The notes under the pieces were generated by a model, which saw nothing but the letters and a program-made list of their open reading frames with translations, was not told the DNA's origin and searched no databases. Shown one piece after another: positions 17,990 through 24,861 of a stretch of 28,701 nucleotides of DNA (position 1 is its first letter; every line of letters begins with the position of its first letter). The stretch is taken from assembly GCA_934255135.1 (NCBI GenBank), contig CAKQMV010000018.1, forward strand, positions 1 to 28,701, read 5' to 3'. Both the position numbers and the translations under genes were made by a program. This DNA is from an uncultured Clostridia bacterium. Lineage in GTDB: Bacteria > Bacillota > Clostridia > Peptostreptococcales > Anaerovoracaceae.

Positions 17990-20047
17990 CTACTCGCTAT
18001 AGATGTAGACCTTGCTGTTCTTCTTCGCATTGCTTCCCGCCTTAGGGTACTGGTCCTGAACTACGAATGACTTCGCGTTATTCTTTTCTTCAGGCATAAC
18101 CTTGTACTTGAGGCCTGCCTTTGCAAGCTCTTCGATTGCCTTCTGGCTGTCCATACCTGTGACATCAGGAACTCTTACCTGGCTGCTTCCGGCATTCGCC
18201 TTCTCGCTGCTTGTATACTTCTTCTCAACGCCGAGGTAAACAAGTGACTTCTTCATTACCTCCTTGACGATAGGACCGGCAGTATTGTTACCGTACATTA
18301 CCTTAGTTGGCTTGTGCACGATTACTACCATCGACAGAACAGGGTCATCCATCGGTGCCATTGCGACAAAAGAAGTATCTGTCGAATTTGAGTATCCGCC
18401 GGCTGTCGCGATATTCGCTGTACCGGTCTTACCACCGATTCTGTAGCCAGGAACGTAAGCTTCACTTCCTCCAGCATCAGATACGTAGTACTCCATGATT
18501 TCTCTCATGTAGTCAGCAGTCTCCTCTGAAACTACCTGACGAACCTCTTTGTCCTTAATTGTCTCAACAGTCTTGCCTTTCGAATCGACAATCTTCTTAA
18601 CAAGCTTAGGCTTCATCATAACGCCGTCATTTCCAAAAGAATTAACTGCGCACAGAAGCTGCATTGGCGTTATCGCGATACCCTGTCCGAAACCTGTAGT
18701 CGCAAGGTCAACAGGTCCTAGTGAATCAACATCCTTAACGATTGAGTTTGTCTCACCAGGAAGATCTATTCCTGTTCTCTCACCAAATCCGAAAAGATCG
18801 ATATAGTTATAGAATGTCGATGCTCCCATATCGAGCGCAACTCTTGCAAGTGCAGGGTTGCAGGAATTACCAACTGCCTTCTTAAGGCTCTGTGCACCGT
18901 GCACAAACAGACAGTTAAGCTTAGTTCCGTTGACGTCAATGTATCCAGGGCAATAATATGTAGAATTTCTTGATGCATGATTTGTCTCAAGAGCCGCCGC
19001 TGCTGTAATCAGCTTAAATGTTGAACCAGGCTCGTAGATCTTCGAAATCGCATCAATAGTCCACATATCACTTAAATACTCACTCTGCTTCTTATCTGAC
19101 AGGCTGTCAAAATACGCCTTCTGACTCGATGAATCCGGCTCGTTAGGAGTATTAGGATCATAGTCAGGTGTTGCCGCTACTGCAAGCACGTCTCCTGTCT
19201 TAGGATTCATAACGATGCATGTAATCTTCTCAGCACCTGTTCTCTGCATTCCCCTGTCGATCGCTTCCTCAACGTAGTTCTGAATTACAGAGTCGAGTGT
19301 TGTTACAATGCTATTTCCGTCCTGTGGCTGGTAGTACTTGCTCGATCCTGTAGCAATCGCATTACCATCTCTATCCGTAGTCTTTACAGTTCTTCCGTTA
19401 ACTCCAGCAAGCACTGTATTGTATTCATATTCAAGACCGGTTCTACCGCTGTTCTCGCTGTTAACACTTCCAAGAACCTGTGCGGCAAAAGCGCCGTTCG
19501 GATAATAACGTGACACCTCTGTCTGCACGACAACGCTGTCCTTCCAGAGCTTCTTCGCCTTAGTTACATCCTTCTGGCTAAGACCGTTCGCAAGCTCCAC
19601 AAGATTGTCCTCGGATGTCAGTCTTCCCTTCGCAGCCTTCTCGCTGATTCCGGCAATCTCTGAAAGCAGCTTAACCGATTCTTCCCTGCTGGCCTCGCTT
19701 ACCTCCTTGCTCTTGTAGATATCCTGCGTATAGCCAAAAAGCTTGTACTTAGTTACGGACTTGGCAAGAACGTTTCCGTTTGAGTCGTAGATAGATCCTC
19801 TAAGCGCATCAATCTCCGTATCAATCTTCTGCATAGAAGCCGCCATAGTCTTAAGATCATCTGACTTTACAATCTGCCAGTAGCCCATTCTGAAGACAAG
19901 CAAAACCATCAGAAGTAGCAGAAAGCCGGCTCCAAGAGCCAGTCTCAGTCTGTTAAGCTTCATTACCGAAAGGTTACTATATTGTTCATCAGGTGCTATC
20001 GCATCTGCTAACTTACTGAATCTTTTCGAAAGTTTGTTTTTACTCAA
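17990..20047 (-). CDS. Class B penicillin-binding protein (FtsI/SpoVD type) with PASTA domain
   Basis: This is the septal transpeptidase. I choose the TTG at 20047 (685 aa) because AGGAG lies 7 nt ahead; a longer frame from a TTG at 20068 would place that RBS inside the gene. A single membrane anchor (about 45-65) is followed by the dimerisation domain and the transpeptidase domain with S342-T-F-K345, the S-C-N motif (VGNSCNPALA) and K540-T-G. One PASTA domain closes the protein (VRVPDVTGMDSQKAIEELA onward, about 615-685). It probably works with FtsW. Whether it is vegetative FtsI/PbpB or sporulation SpoVD cannot be told; a single copy in the dcw cluster favours the division role. Confidence 0.93.
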   Translation of the reverse strand: MSKNKLSKRFSKLADAIAPDEQYSNLSVMKLNRLRLALGAGFLLLLMVLLVFRMGYWQIVKSDDLKTMAASMQKIDTEIDALRGSIYDSNGNVLAKSVTKYKLFGYTQDIYKSKEVSEASREESVKLLSEIAGISEKAAKGRLTSEDNLVELANGLSQKDVTKAKKLWKDSVVVQTEVSRYYPNGAFAAQVLGSVNSENSGRTGLEYEYNTVLAGVNGRTVKTTDRDGNAIATGSSKYYQPQDGNSIVTTLDSVIQNYVEEAIDRGMQRTGAEKITCIVMNPKTGDVLAVAATPDYDPNTPNEPDSSSQKAYFDSLSDKKQSEYLSDMWTIDAISKIYEPGSTFKLITAAAALETNHASRNSTYYCPGYIDVNGTKLNCLFVHGAQSLKKAVGNSCNPALARVALDMGASTFYNYIDLFGFGERTGIDLPGETNSIVKDVDSLGPVDLATTGFGQGIAITPMQLLCAVNSFGNDGVMMKPKLVKKIVDSKGKTVETIKDKEVRQVVSEETADYMREIMEYYVSDAGGSEAYVPGYRIGGKTGTANIATAGGYSNSTDTSFVAMAPMDDPVLSMVVIVHKPTKVMYGNNTAGPIVKEVMKKSLVYLGVEKKYTSSEKANAGSSQVRVPDVTGMDSQKAIEELAKAGLKYKVMPEEKNNAKSFVVQDQYPKAGSNAKKNSKVYIYSE

Positions 20048-20076
20048 ATACTCTCTCCTCAAAACCAAATCATTAT

Positions 20077-20082
20077 ATTATA
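20077..20082 (-). promoter_or_regulatory. Perfect -10 (TATAAT) ahead of pbp
   Basis: A perfect TATAAT lies 30 nt ahead of the TTG start of pbp and just after a terminator-like hairpin. A second overlapping TATAAT is at 20072-20077. The -35 is poor (TTGTGC at a 20-nt spacing), so this is a candidate only. Confidence 0.35.
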
Positions 20083-20110
20083 CCACTTATCTATTATTAT
20101 AAGCACAAAA

Positions 20111-20137
20111 GCCACCCGTCTGTGATGACATGGTGGC
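20111..20137 (-). terminator. Terminator or attenuator hairpin between ftsL and pbp
   Basis: On the minus strand GCCACC pairs with GGTGGC around a 15-nt loop, followed by TTTTGTGCTT. It begins 20 nt after the ftsL stop. The stem is short and the T-run is only four long, so termination is probably partial. Confidence 0.45.
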
Positions 20138-20157
20138 ATTTTATTCTCTCCGTATAC

Positions 20158-20493
20158 TTAGCCGTATACTTCTTCTCTGATGGCATCCGCGAGACTTGAA
20201 CCCTCTGGCTTCTCATCCTTGATTCTTACATAGTTGCTCGAGTTAGGATAGACCATTCCGTATTTCCTGGTGGCCGACTTCTCAATCTTATCGAGAGTTG
20301 TCTCATCGGTTATCTCATTGTTGATTGAATCAATCTCCGCAGCTAAGTAACTGTTCTGCTGCTCGATTTCATTATTGATTGCTCTCAGCTTAGCAGCGTA
20401 TGCAGTCATAAGTACAAAAGTCAGTACCACACATGTAGCTATTACGCCAAGAACGATTACTTCGCTGTTAATCTTTTTAGCTCGTGCTTCCAT
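20158..20493 (-). CDS. ftsL: Cell division protein FtsL
   Basis: The 111-aa bitopic protein has a short basic N-terminus (MEARAKKINSE), one membrane helix (about 12-35) and an extracytoplasmic coiled coil (KLRAINNEIEQQNSYLAAEI). This is the FtsL/DivIC architecture that bridges FtsQ to FtsW-PBP. The ATG at 20493 has GGGGAGG 11 nt ahead; the longer frame from a TTG would contain that RBS. Sequence conservation in FtsL is low, so the call rests on topology, size and its place between rsmH and pbp. Confidence 0.85.
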   Translation of the reverse strand: MEARAKKINSEVIVLGVIATCVVLTFVLMTAYAAKLRAINNEIEQQNSYLAAEIDSINNEITDETTLDKIEKSATRKYGMVYPNSSNYVRIKDEKPEGSSLADAIREEVYG

Positions 20494-20609
20494 TGTATTC
20501 GTATCCTCCCCGAACAAATACGTGTTTTTCTATCTAAAGTGTCATATATTCTAAGTAAAATATCGGTGTCTTAAAGCTATGCCTTAAAGCAAGCTATCAC
20601 AGCAAGTTC

Positions 20610-21542
20610 TTACAGCTTCTCGATAACCCTGAGCTTCGCGCTTCGCGCTCTCGGGTTCTCCTCAAGCTCTTCCCCACTTGCAATAAGAGGTTTTCTTGTA
20701 ACCTTCTTAACATCGGCTACCTTGCCGCATACACATACCGGAAAATCCTTCGGGCAAGTGCACGGGTTAAGCCTTCTGTCAAAAGCAACCTTAACCATTC
20801 GATCCTCAAGTGAGTGGAATGTTATGATTGCCAGTCTTCCACCCGGTGCAAGAAGATCTGGCAGCTTGTCCAGTGCTCTTCTTAAATGCTCAAGCTCCGC
20901 ATTAACCTCAATTCTGATTGCCTGGAATGTTCTCTTCGCAGGATGAGGTCCCTCTCTTCTTGCAGCTGCAGGAATTGCCTTCTTTATAATGTCAACCAGC
21001 TCTCCAGTTGTCTCAATCGGCTTAATGCTTCTCTCCTTCACAATAAACTGTGCAATTCTAGAAGCCCACTTCTCTTCGCCGTATTCCTTAATAATTCTGT
21101 GAAGCTCCTGCTCACTATATTCATTAACCACCTGATAAGCTGAGAACGCGTCATCCTCATTCATTCTCATATCCATCGGGGCATCATGCATATATGAAAA
21201 GCCTCTCTCCGCAGTGTCCAGCTGAAATGATGAAACGCCAAGATCAAGCAGAATTCCATCCACCTTGCCACCAGCAACCTCTTCTATCTTCTCAACCTCA
21301 CTGTAATTAGCGTGAATATACTTGCGATTGCAGTCATAAACGCTAAGTCTCTCACTTGCCGCATTAATAGCAGCAGTATCTCTGTCCACTCCAATGAGTG
21401 TTCCCTCTGAAGAAAGTCTCTCACAGATTCCTGATGAATGACCTCCGCCACCAAGAGTACCGTCAACATAAATGCCATCGGGTCTGATATTCAGAGATTC
21501 CAAAACCTCATTGTAAAGAACAGGTACATGTTCAAATTTCAT
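20610..21542 (-). CDS. rsmH: 16S rRNA m4C1402 methyltransferase RsmH (MraW)
   Basis: The 310-aa SAM-dependent enzyme methylates N4 of C1402 in the 16S rRNA decoding centre. The N-terminal signature HVPVLYNEVLE is followed by the SAM loop DGTLGGGGHSSGI, GVDRDTAAI and DLGVSSFQLD. The late motifs FHSLEDRMVK and NPRARSAKLR are standard. I start at the ATG at 21542 with GAGG 5 nt ahead, not at a GTG two codons upstream. It follows mraZ, the fixed order at the head of dcw clusters. Confidence 0.97.
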   Translation of the reverse strand: MKFEHVPVLYNEVLESLNIRPDGIYVDGTLGGGGHSSGICERLSSEGTLIGVDRDTAAINAASERLSVYDCNRKYIHANYSEVEKIEEVAGGKVDGILLDLGVSSFQLDTAERGFSYMHDAPMDMRMNEDDAFSAYQVVNEYSEQELHRIIKEYGEEKWASRIAQFIVKERSIKPIETTGELVDIIKKAIPAAARREGPHPAKRTFQAIRIEVNAELEHLRRALDKLPDLLAPGGRLAIITFHSLEDRMVKVAFDRRLNPCTCPKDFPVCVCGKVADVKKVTRKPLIASGEELEENPRARSAKLRVIEKL

Positions 21543-21591
21543 ATTCACCTCTGATTCTGTGTAGTCTTCTTAGTGCAGCGACCCATAATAA

Positions 21592-22023
21592 CTAAAGATC
21601 ATACATGTCGAGCTTTCTTAGGAAGTCCTCATCATCCATGATGTTCTCTTCTTCAGGATCATCAAGAACCTCAGCACTCCAGATTTCTATCTTATCCATC
21701 GCGCCCTTAGTAACGAGCTCCTTAGTAATTCCGGCATACTCTCTAAGATGAGCCGGAATAAGAATTCTTCCCTGTGCATCCAAGGTGCATTCCTCTGTAT
21801 TCGAGAAAAACTCTCTAATAAATCTTCTTACATCTCTGTCAGACTGCTTAAGCTTCTTGATCTTATCGACCAGCACATCCCAGTCCTCCATCGCATAGAT
21901 ATAAAGACACTTATCAAAACCGCGAGTAAGCATGCACCTGCCTCCGAGCTGATCTCTATACTTGGCAGGGATAATTACTCTGTACTTATTATCAAGTTTG
22001 TTCTGATATGTACCGGTAAACAT
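21592..22023 (-). CDS. mraZ: Transcriptional regulator MraZ
   Basis: The 143-aa protein contains two MraZ/AbrB-like swapped-hairpin repeats (LDNKYRVIIPAKYR near residue 10 and LDAQGRILIPAHLREYAG near 85). MraZ forms a ring-shaped oligomer that binds direct TGGGN repeats upstream of its own gene and represses or tunes the dcw operon. Matching boxes are present at 22118-22142. GAGGG lies 5 nt ahead of the ATG. Confidence 0.96.
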   Translation of the reverse strand: MFTGTYQNKLDNKYRVIIPAKYRDQLGGRCMLTRGFDKCLYIYAMEDWDVLVDKIKKLKQSDRDVRRFIREFFSNTEECTLDAQGRILIPAHLREYAGITKELVTKGAMDKIEIWSAEVLDDPEEENIMDDEDFLRKLDMYDL

Positions 22024-22086
22024 AAGCCCTCAATCCTGCGATTCCTGTGTAAGATAACTGCGCCTTGCCAGCGCGTCTAAAATGCT

Positions 22087-22105
22087 GAGTGGTTAGACAC
22101 CACTC
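22087..22105 (-). other. Hairpin in the mraZ 5' leader
   Basis: A 7-bp perfect stem (GAGTGGT / ACCACTC, 5-nt loop) falls about 10 nt after the predicted transcription start of mraZ. There is no T-run after it, so it is not a terminator. It could stabilise the 5' end of the dcw transcript. Confidence 0.45.
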
Positions 22106-22117
22106 CATAGTGATTAT

Positions 22118-22142
22118 CCCCATTTTACCCCACACTCCACCA
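22118..22142 (-). promoter_or_regulatory. MraZ operator: three TGGnG boxes at 10-bp spacing
   Basis: On the minus strand TGGTG (22138-22142), TGGGG (22128-22132) and TGGGG (22118-22122) are separated by 5-nt spacers. This matches the TGGGN-N5 direct-repeat architecture reported for the E. coli MraZ box. The boxes overlap the spacer and -10 of the mraZ promoter, so MraZ binding should block polymerase (autorepression, inferred). Confidence 0.75.
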
Positions 22143-22150
22143 TTATTCAA
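22122..22150 (-). promoter_or_regulatory. Promoter of the mraZ/dcw operon
   Basis: On the minus strand TTGAAT (22145-22150) and TAAAAT (22122-22127) are separated by exactly 17 nt, with 4/6 and 5/6 matches to consensus. It lies about 100 nt ahead of the mraZ start and coincides with the MraZ boxes. Confidence 0.7.
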
Positions 22151-22261
22151 ATAAAAATTGTAAAAACATGAAATTTCTCCCCACCATTCGCCCACACCCA
22201 CCACCGAAGTACCACTTCGTAGTTAAACTTACCCAGCTCCACCGCGATGATTTTTCTATAT

Positions 22262-22330
22262 GTTGTCGGCTGGCGGAAGTTGTCGGCGCGGTGAAAGTTA
22301 TCGATGCGGTTGAAGCTGCCGACGTGGCGG
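22262..22330. repeat. Degenerate 17-bp tandem repeat, four copies
   Basis: Copies read GTTGTCGGCTGGCGGAA (22262-22278), GTTGTCGGCGCGGTGAA (22279-22295), GTTATCGATGCGGTTGAA (22297-22314) and GCTGCCGACGTGGCGG (22315-22330). The block is richer in G+C than the surrounding A+T-rich intergenic DNA. It lies between the thioesterase terminator and the mraZ promoter. No gene is visible in 22151-22363. Confidence 0.7.
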
Positions 22331-22363
22331 GTTGGGGGATCCTTTCCTAAAAATTCTACAAAC

Positions 22364-22405
22364 AAAGCCCGGGCTAAACTCTGATCAGAGCTTAGCCCGG
22401 GCTTT
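22364..22405 (-). terminator. Strong terminator after the thioesterase gene
   Basis: A 14-bp perfect stem (AAAGCCCGGGCTAA / TTAGCCCGGGCTTT) is extended by an inner perfect CTCT-GATC-AGAG hairpin after one mismatch. On the minus strand it is followed by GTTTGTAGAATTTTTAGG. It starts 20 nt after the thioesterase stop and insulates the mraZ region from read-through. Confidence 0.85.
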
Positions 22406-22424
22406 CCGTACAAGTTTCCGTATC

Positions 22425-23186
22425 TTATTTTATTTCATCAACGGTCCATCTGCCTTCAGTTCTTACAGTGTCTCCACTTACAAGTCTGAAATAGATAACC
22501 TTTCTGCCATCTTCCTCCACGAAATCACTTCTGTAAACTGAAACTTCCTCGCCTAGCAGTGTCTCATGGAAGAACCTGATGCTTAGAGAATTAATAACAT
22601 AGTCTCCCGCATTCGGAATTGCATCCCACATCGGATCGATATACATAACATTATTCATGTGATTATTCATATCAATCTGTGAATGCCTTACCGTAAAGTT
22701 GTGGTCAAGAACCATGTCAAGGTCCTTAGGAATTCTGAATCTCTCAGACATCTCAAGTTCAACCGCAGGCTCAAAAGGTCCGTTCGCGTAATCATAATCC
22801 TTGAACTTTATAAACTTGCCTGATTCGAGATTGATAAGACCCCAGTTGGAATATGCCTTAAGAACAACCTTGTCACCGCAGACAGCATCGTAGTTTCTTG
22901 GGAAATTAACAGTCTTTCCTTCTGTGAGCCAGGTCCTCACCTTAAGCTCATCATACTCATTGATATCATCATAGAATTCGACAGTCATTCTGCTTACGAC
23001 AAACGCCTTCTTATCTACATCGTGCATTGTCTTGTAATCTGTACCGTAAGATCTCAGATGTGAATCACCGACCTCCTGCAACATTGCTACAATTCTTTCA
23101 GGACGAACTCTTCCACTGCCGTCCACATCCTGCGATCCAACTCTGACATTAAGAACATGCTTAATTCCATCTTCAAGATTACACAT
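22425..23186 (-). CDS. Acyl-ACP thioesterase (FatA/FatB family)
   Basis: The 253-aa double hot-dog protein is the size of bacterial PF01643 enzymes, which release fatty acids from acyl carrier protein. The N-terminal half contains DVDGSGRVRPERIVAMLQE and WLTEGKTVNFPR. The second hot-dog holds the catalytic-type motif DMNNHMNNVMYID, matching the D-x-N-x-H-x-N-N consensus. The ATG overlaps the SDR stop by one base (TAATG), and GGAGG lies inside the end of the SDR gene, so the two are coupled. Chain-length preference cannot be read from sequence. Confidence 0.9.
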   Translation of the reverse strand: MCNLEDGIKHVLNVRVGSQDVDGSGRVRPERIVAMLQEVGDSHLRSYGTDYKTMHDVDKKAFVVSRMTVEFYDDINEYDELKVRTWLTEGKTVNFPRNYDAVCGDKVVLKAYSNWGLINLESGKFIKFKDYDYANGPFEPAVELEMSERFRIPKDLDMVLDHNFTVRHSQIDMNNHMNNVMYIDPMWDAIPNAGDYVINSLSIRFFHETLLGEEVSVYRSDFVEEDGRKVIYFRLVSGDTVRTEGRWTVDEIK

Positions 23187-23902
23187 TATATAACTAAACC
23201 TCCATTAACACCGATTACCTGACCAGTGATAAAAGACGACTTCTCAGATGCGAGAAACTCTATTGTCTTTACCACGTCATCCGATGTTCCAATTCTTTCA
23301 AGCGGAGTCTCATCCGCAATTTCAGATCTTATCTCATCTGAAACATTATTGTTCATCGCCGTATCAATCATTCCCGGCGCAACACAGTTAACTCTGATGC
23401 CGGAAGGTCCGACCTCCTTAGCCAGTGCTTTTGTCAGGCCGATAAGTCCCGCCTTCGAAACAGAATACGCAACCTCGCAAGAAGCACCCACCTGTCCCCA
23501 CATTGAGGACACGATAACGATTGACCCCTTGTGCTCAGAAATCATTTCCGGCAGAAGTCTGTCTATACAGTAATATGCACTGTTAAGGTTAGTATTCATA
23601 ACCTCATTCCATCTCGCAGGACCGATGTCGGTAACAAGATTGAAATCTGAAATTCCTGCATTCAGAATGAGCACATCAACCTTACCTCCGAGCGCCTCGA
23701 GAGCCTCATCCGCTGCCTGACTTACCTTATGGTAGTCAGAAACATCACACTTAATCGCTGTCGCTCCGGTCTCGTAAGCAAGCTCGCCAGCCGCACTGTC
23801 AGACTTCTTATAGAAGAAGACTACTCTGTTGCCACCTCTGACAAAAGCTCTTACGGCTTCCGCTCCTATTCCACGAGATCCGCCGGTAATTATAATATTC
23901 AT
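23186..23902 (-). CDS. SDR reductase, FabG/YmfI-like (possible EF-P 5-aminopentanone reductase)
   Basis: The 238-aa classical short-chain dehydrogenase starts at the ATG at 23902 (MNIIITGGSRGIG), with GGGGA just ahead; an open frame extends upstream but would cross the intergenic repeats. The NAD(P) loop GGSRGIG, LNAGIS, catalytic Ser (SSMWGQ) and Y-x-x-x-K (YSVSK) are intact. The segment SSMWGQVGASCEVAYS resembles what I recall for YmfI/EfpI reductases, which finish the 5-aminopentanol modification of EF-P, more than housekeeping FabG. Its coupling to an acyl-ACP thioesterase argues for a 3-oxoacyl-ACP reductase role instead. The fold is certain, the substrate is open. Confidence 0.85.
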   Translation of the reverse strand: MNIIITGGSRGIGAEAVRAFVRGGNRVVFFYKKSDSAAGELAYETGATAIKCDVSDYHKVSQAADEALEALGGKVDVLILNAGISDFNLVTDIGPARWNEVMNTNLNSAYYCIDRLLPEMISEHKGSIVIVSSMWGQVGASCEVAYSVSKAGLIGLTKALAKEVGPSGIRVNCVAPGMIDTAMNNNVSDEIRSEIADETPLERIGTSDDVVKTIEFLASEKSSFITGQVIGVNGGLVI

Positions 23903-23928
23903 ATTGTCCCCGTATTTAACCCAATTAT

Positions 23929-23960
23929 TAACTTTCCTAAATAAATAACTTCCTAAGTTA
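23929..23960. repeat. Direct-repeat pair upstream of the SDR gene, possible operator
   Basis: TAACTTTCCTAAATA (23929-23943) and TAACTTCCTAAGTTA (23946-23960) repeat at 17-bp spacing. The second is a perfect inverted repeat (TAACTT, CCT, AAGTTA). They fill the 61-bp gap between the DUF1002 and SDR genes. They do not match a FapR or FabT consensus that I know. Confidence 0.5.
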
Positions 23961-23963
23961 ATT

Positions 23964-24809
23964 CTAGAAGAATGACTTGACCCAATCAACAATTTTTGCA
24001 AAGAAGCCTCTTGCCTCATCTGTGTCAAGCGCATTTCTGATATCCTTGAGAATTGAAGCTGACTGATTCTTTACGTTGCTCCAGTCGATATCAAGATCCT
24101 GAAGCTTCTGAAGCATATCTCTGATCTTATTGATGTTGTCCTGTGAGAGGCTGATACCTGCCTTGTCAGCAGCCTCCTTGATTGCCTCTTCAATCTCACT
24201 TGCTGACATATCAGGATTATCTGCAAGGTCTTCCTTTACAGATGCGATAACCTCTTCAACAGCAGACTTATCACCGACTTCCTCACCGATGTCACCTGTT
24301 GTAGTAAGCTCCTCAACACTTCCATCAATTACATCGTCAGAAACATCCTCGCCTGTCATCTTCTCATAAAGCTTGATAGTTCCAACAAGCGCAGCAGTTC
24401 CAGAAATCTCGTAAGGACCAGCAACAACTACATCCGCACCCTTTACACCGGCAGTTGCAAGCGCGTTCTTGTACATTCCCTCTGTGCAGTAATTGATGTT
24501 GTAGATGCACACGTTGATGTCATCGCTGCTGTTCTCTTCAATAAGTACTGAAGAAAGAGCGTTTGTTCCGATTGCAGCTGAGCTTACGTGTCCGTCAAGG
24601 TACTGATGCTCCTCAGCATTTGTAACATATGACACATTGCAGTCATCGATGTTGCTTACACCAAGCAGCTTAAGGACAGTTTCCTTCTGTGAGCTTGAAA
24701 GATCCGCACCTAGTGAAAGATATCTGTCACCTGACGCAGCATACGCAAAGCTGCTTAGACACATTACCATTGCGAGTGACGCTGCTGTAATTCTCTTGAA
24801 CTTCTTCAT
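23964..24809 (-). CDS. DUF1002 (YpuA-like) secreted protein
   Basis: The 281-aa protein opens with a classical signal peptide (MKKFKRITAASLAMVMCLSS, cleavage probably after AYA at about residue 24). The mature part matches DUF1002 as in Bacillus YpuA: LSLGADLSSSQKETVLKLLG, an internal YLDG and the segment VVVAGPYEISGTAALVGT. The C-terminal third is acidic and helical (EIEEAIKEAADKAGI) and ends in an amphipathic, aromatic tail (FAKIVDWVKSFF). The family's function is unknown to me. AGGGGGAAA precedes the ATG; it lies 52 nt after feoAB with no terminator between. Confidence 0.85.
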   Translation of the reverse strand: MKKFKRITAASLAMVMCLSSFAYAASGDRYLSLGADLSSSQKETVLKLLGVSNIDDCNVSYVTNAEEHQYLDGHVSSAAIGTNALSSVLIEENSSDDINVCIYNINYCTEGMYKNALATAGVKGADVVVAGPYEISGTAALVGTIKLYEKMTGEDVSDDVIDGSVEELTTTGDIGEEVGDKSAVEEVIASVKEDLADNPDMSASEIEEAIKEAADKAGISLSQDNINKIRDMLQKLQDLDIDWSNVKNQSASILKDIRNALDTDEARGFFAKIVDWVKSFF

Positions 24810-24861
24810 ATAGTATTTCCCCCTGTACGTGAAATATTTATGTTTTTCATTATTGTATAAA

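Noticed and set aside
20518..20609. Promoter for ftsL (TTTACT-N17-TAGATA)
   Set aside because: The -10 is a poor match. The imperfect GCTTTAAG repeats nearby are short, so there is not enough to call a site.
21992..22204. Minus-strand frame of 70 aa across the mraZ promoter
   Set aside because: It would cover the promoter, MraZ boxes and leader hairpin and overlap the mraZ start. It has no coding signature.
22147..22413. Minus-strand frame of 88 aa with short internal repeats (NRIDNFHRADNF)
   Set aside because: The apparent repeats come from the 17-bp tandem DNA repeat. The frame runs through the terminator and the MraZ region and has no RBS.
23903..24034. N-terminal extension of the SDR gene by 44 residues
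   Set aside because: It would run through the direct repeats and into DUF1002 coding sequence. SDRs start directly with the nucleotide-binding strand, as the ATG at 23902 gives.
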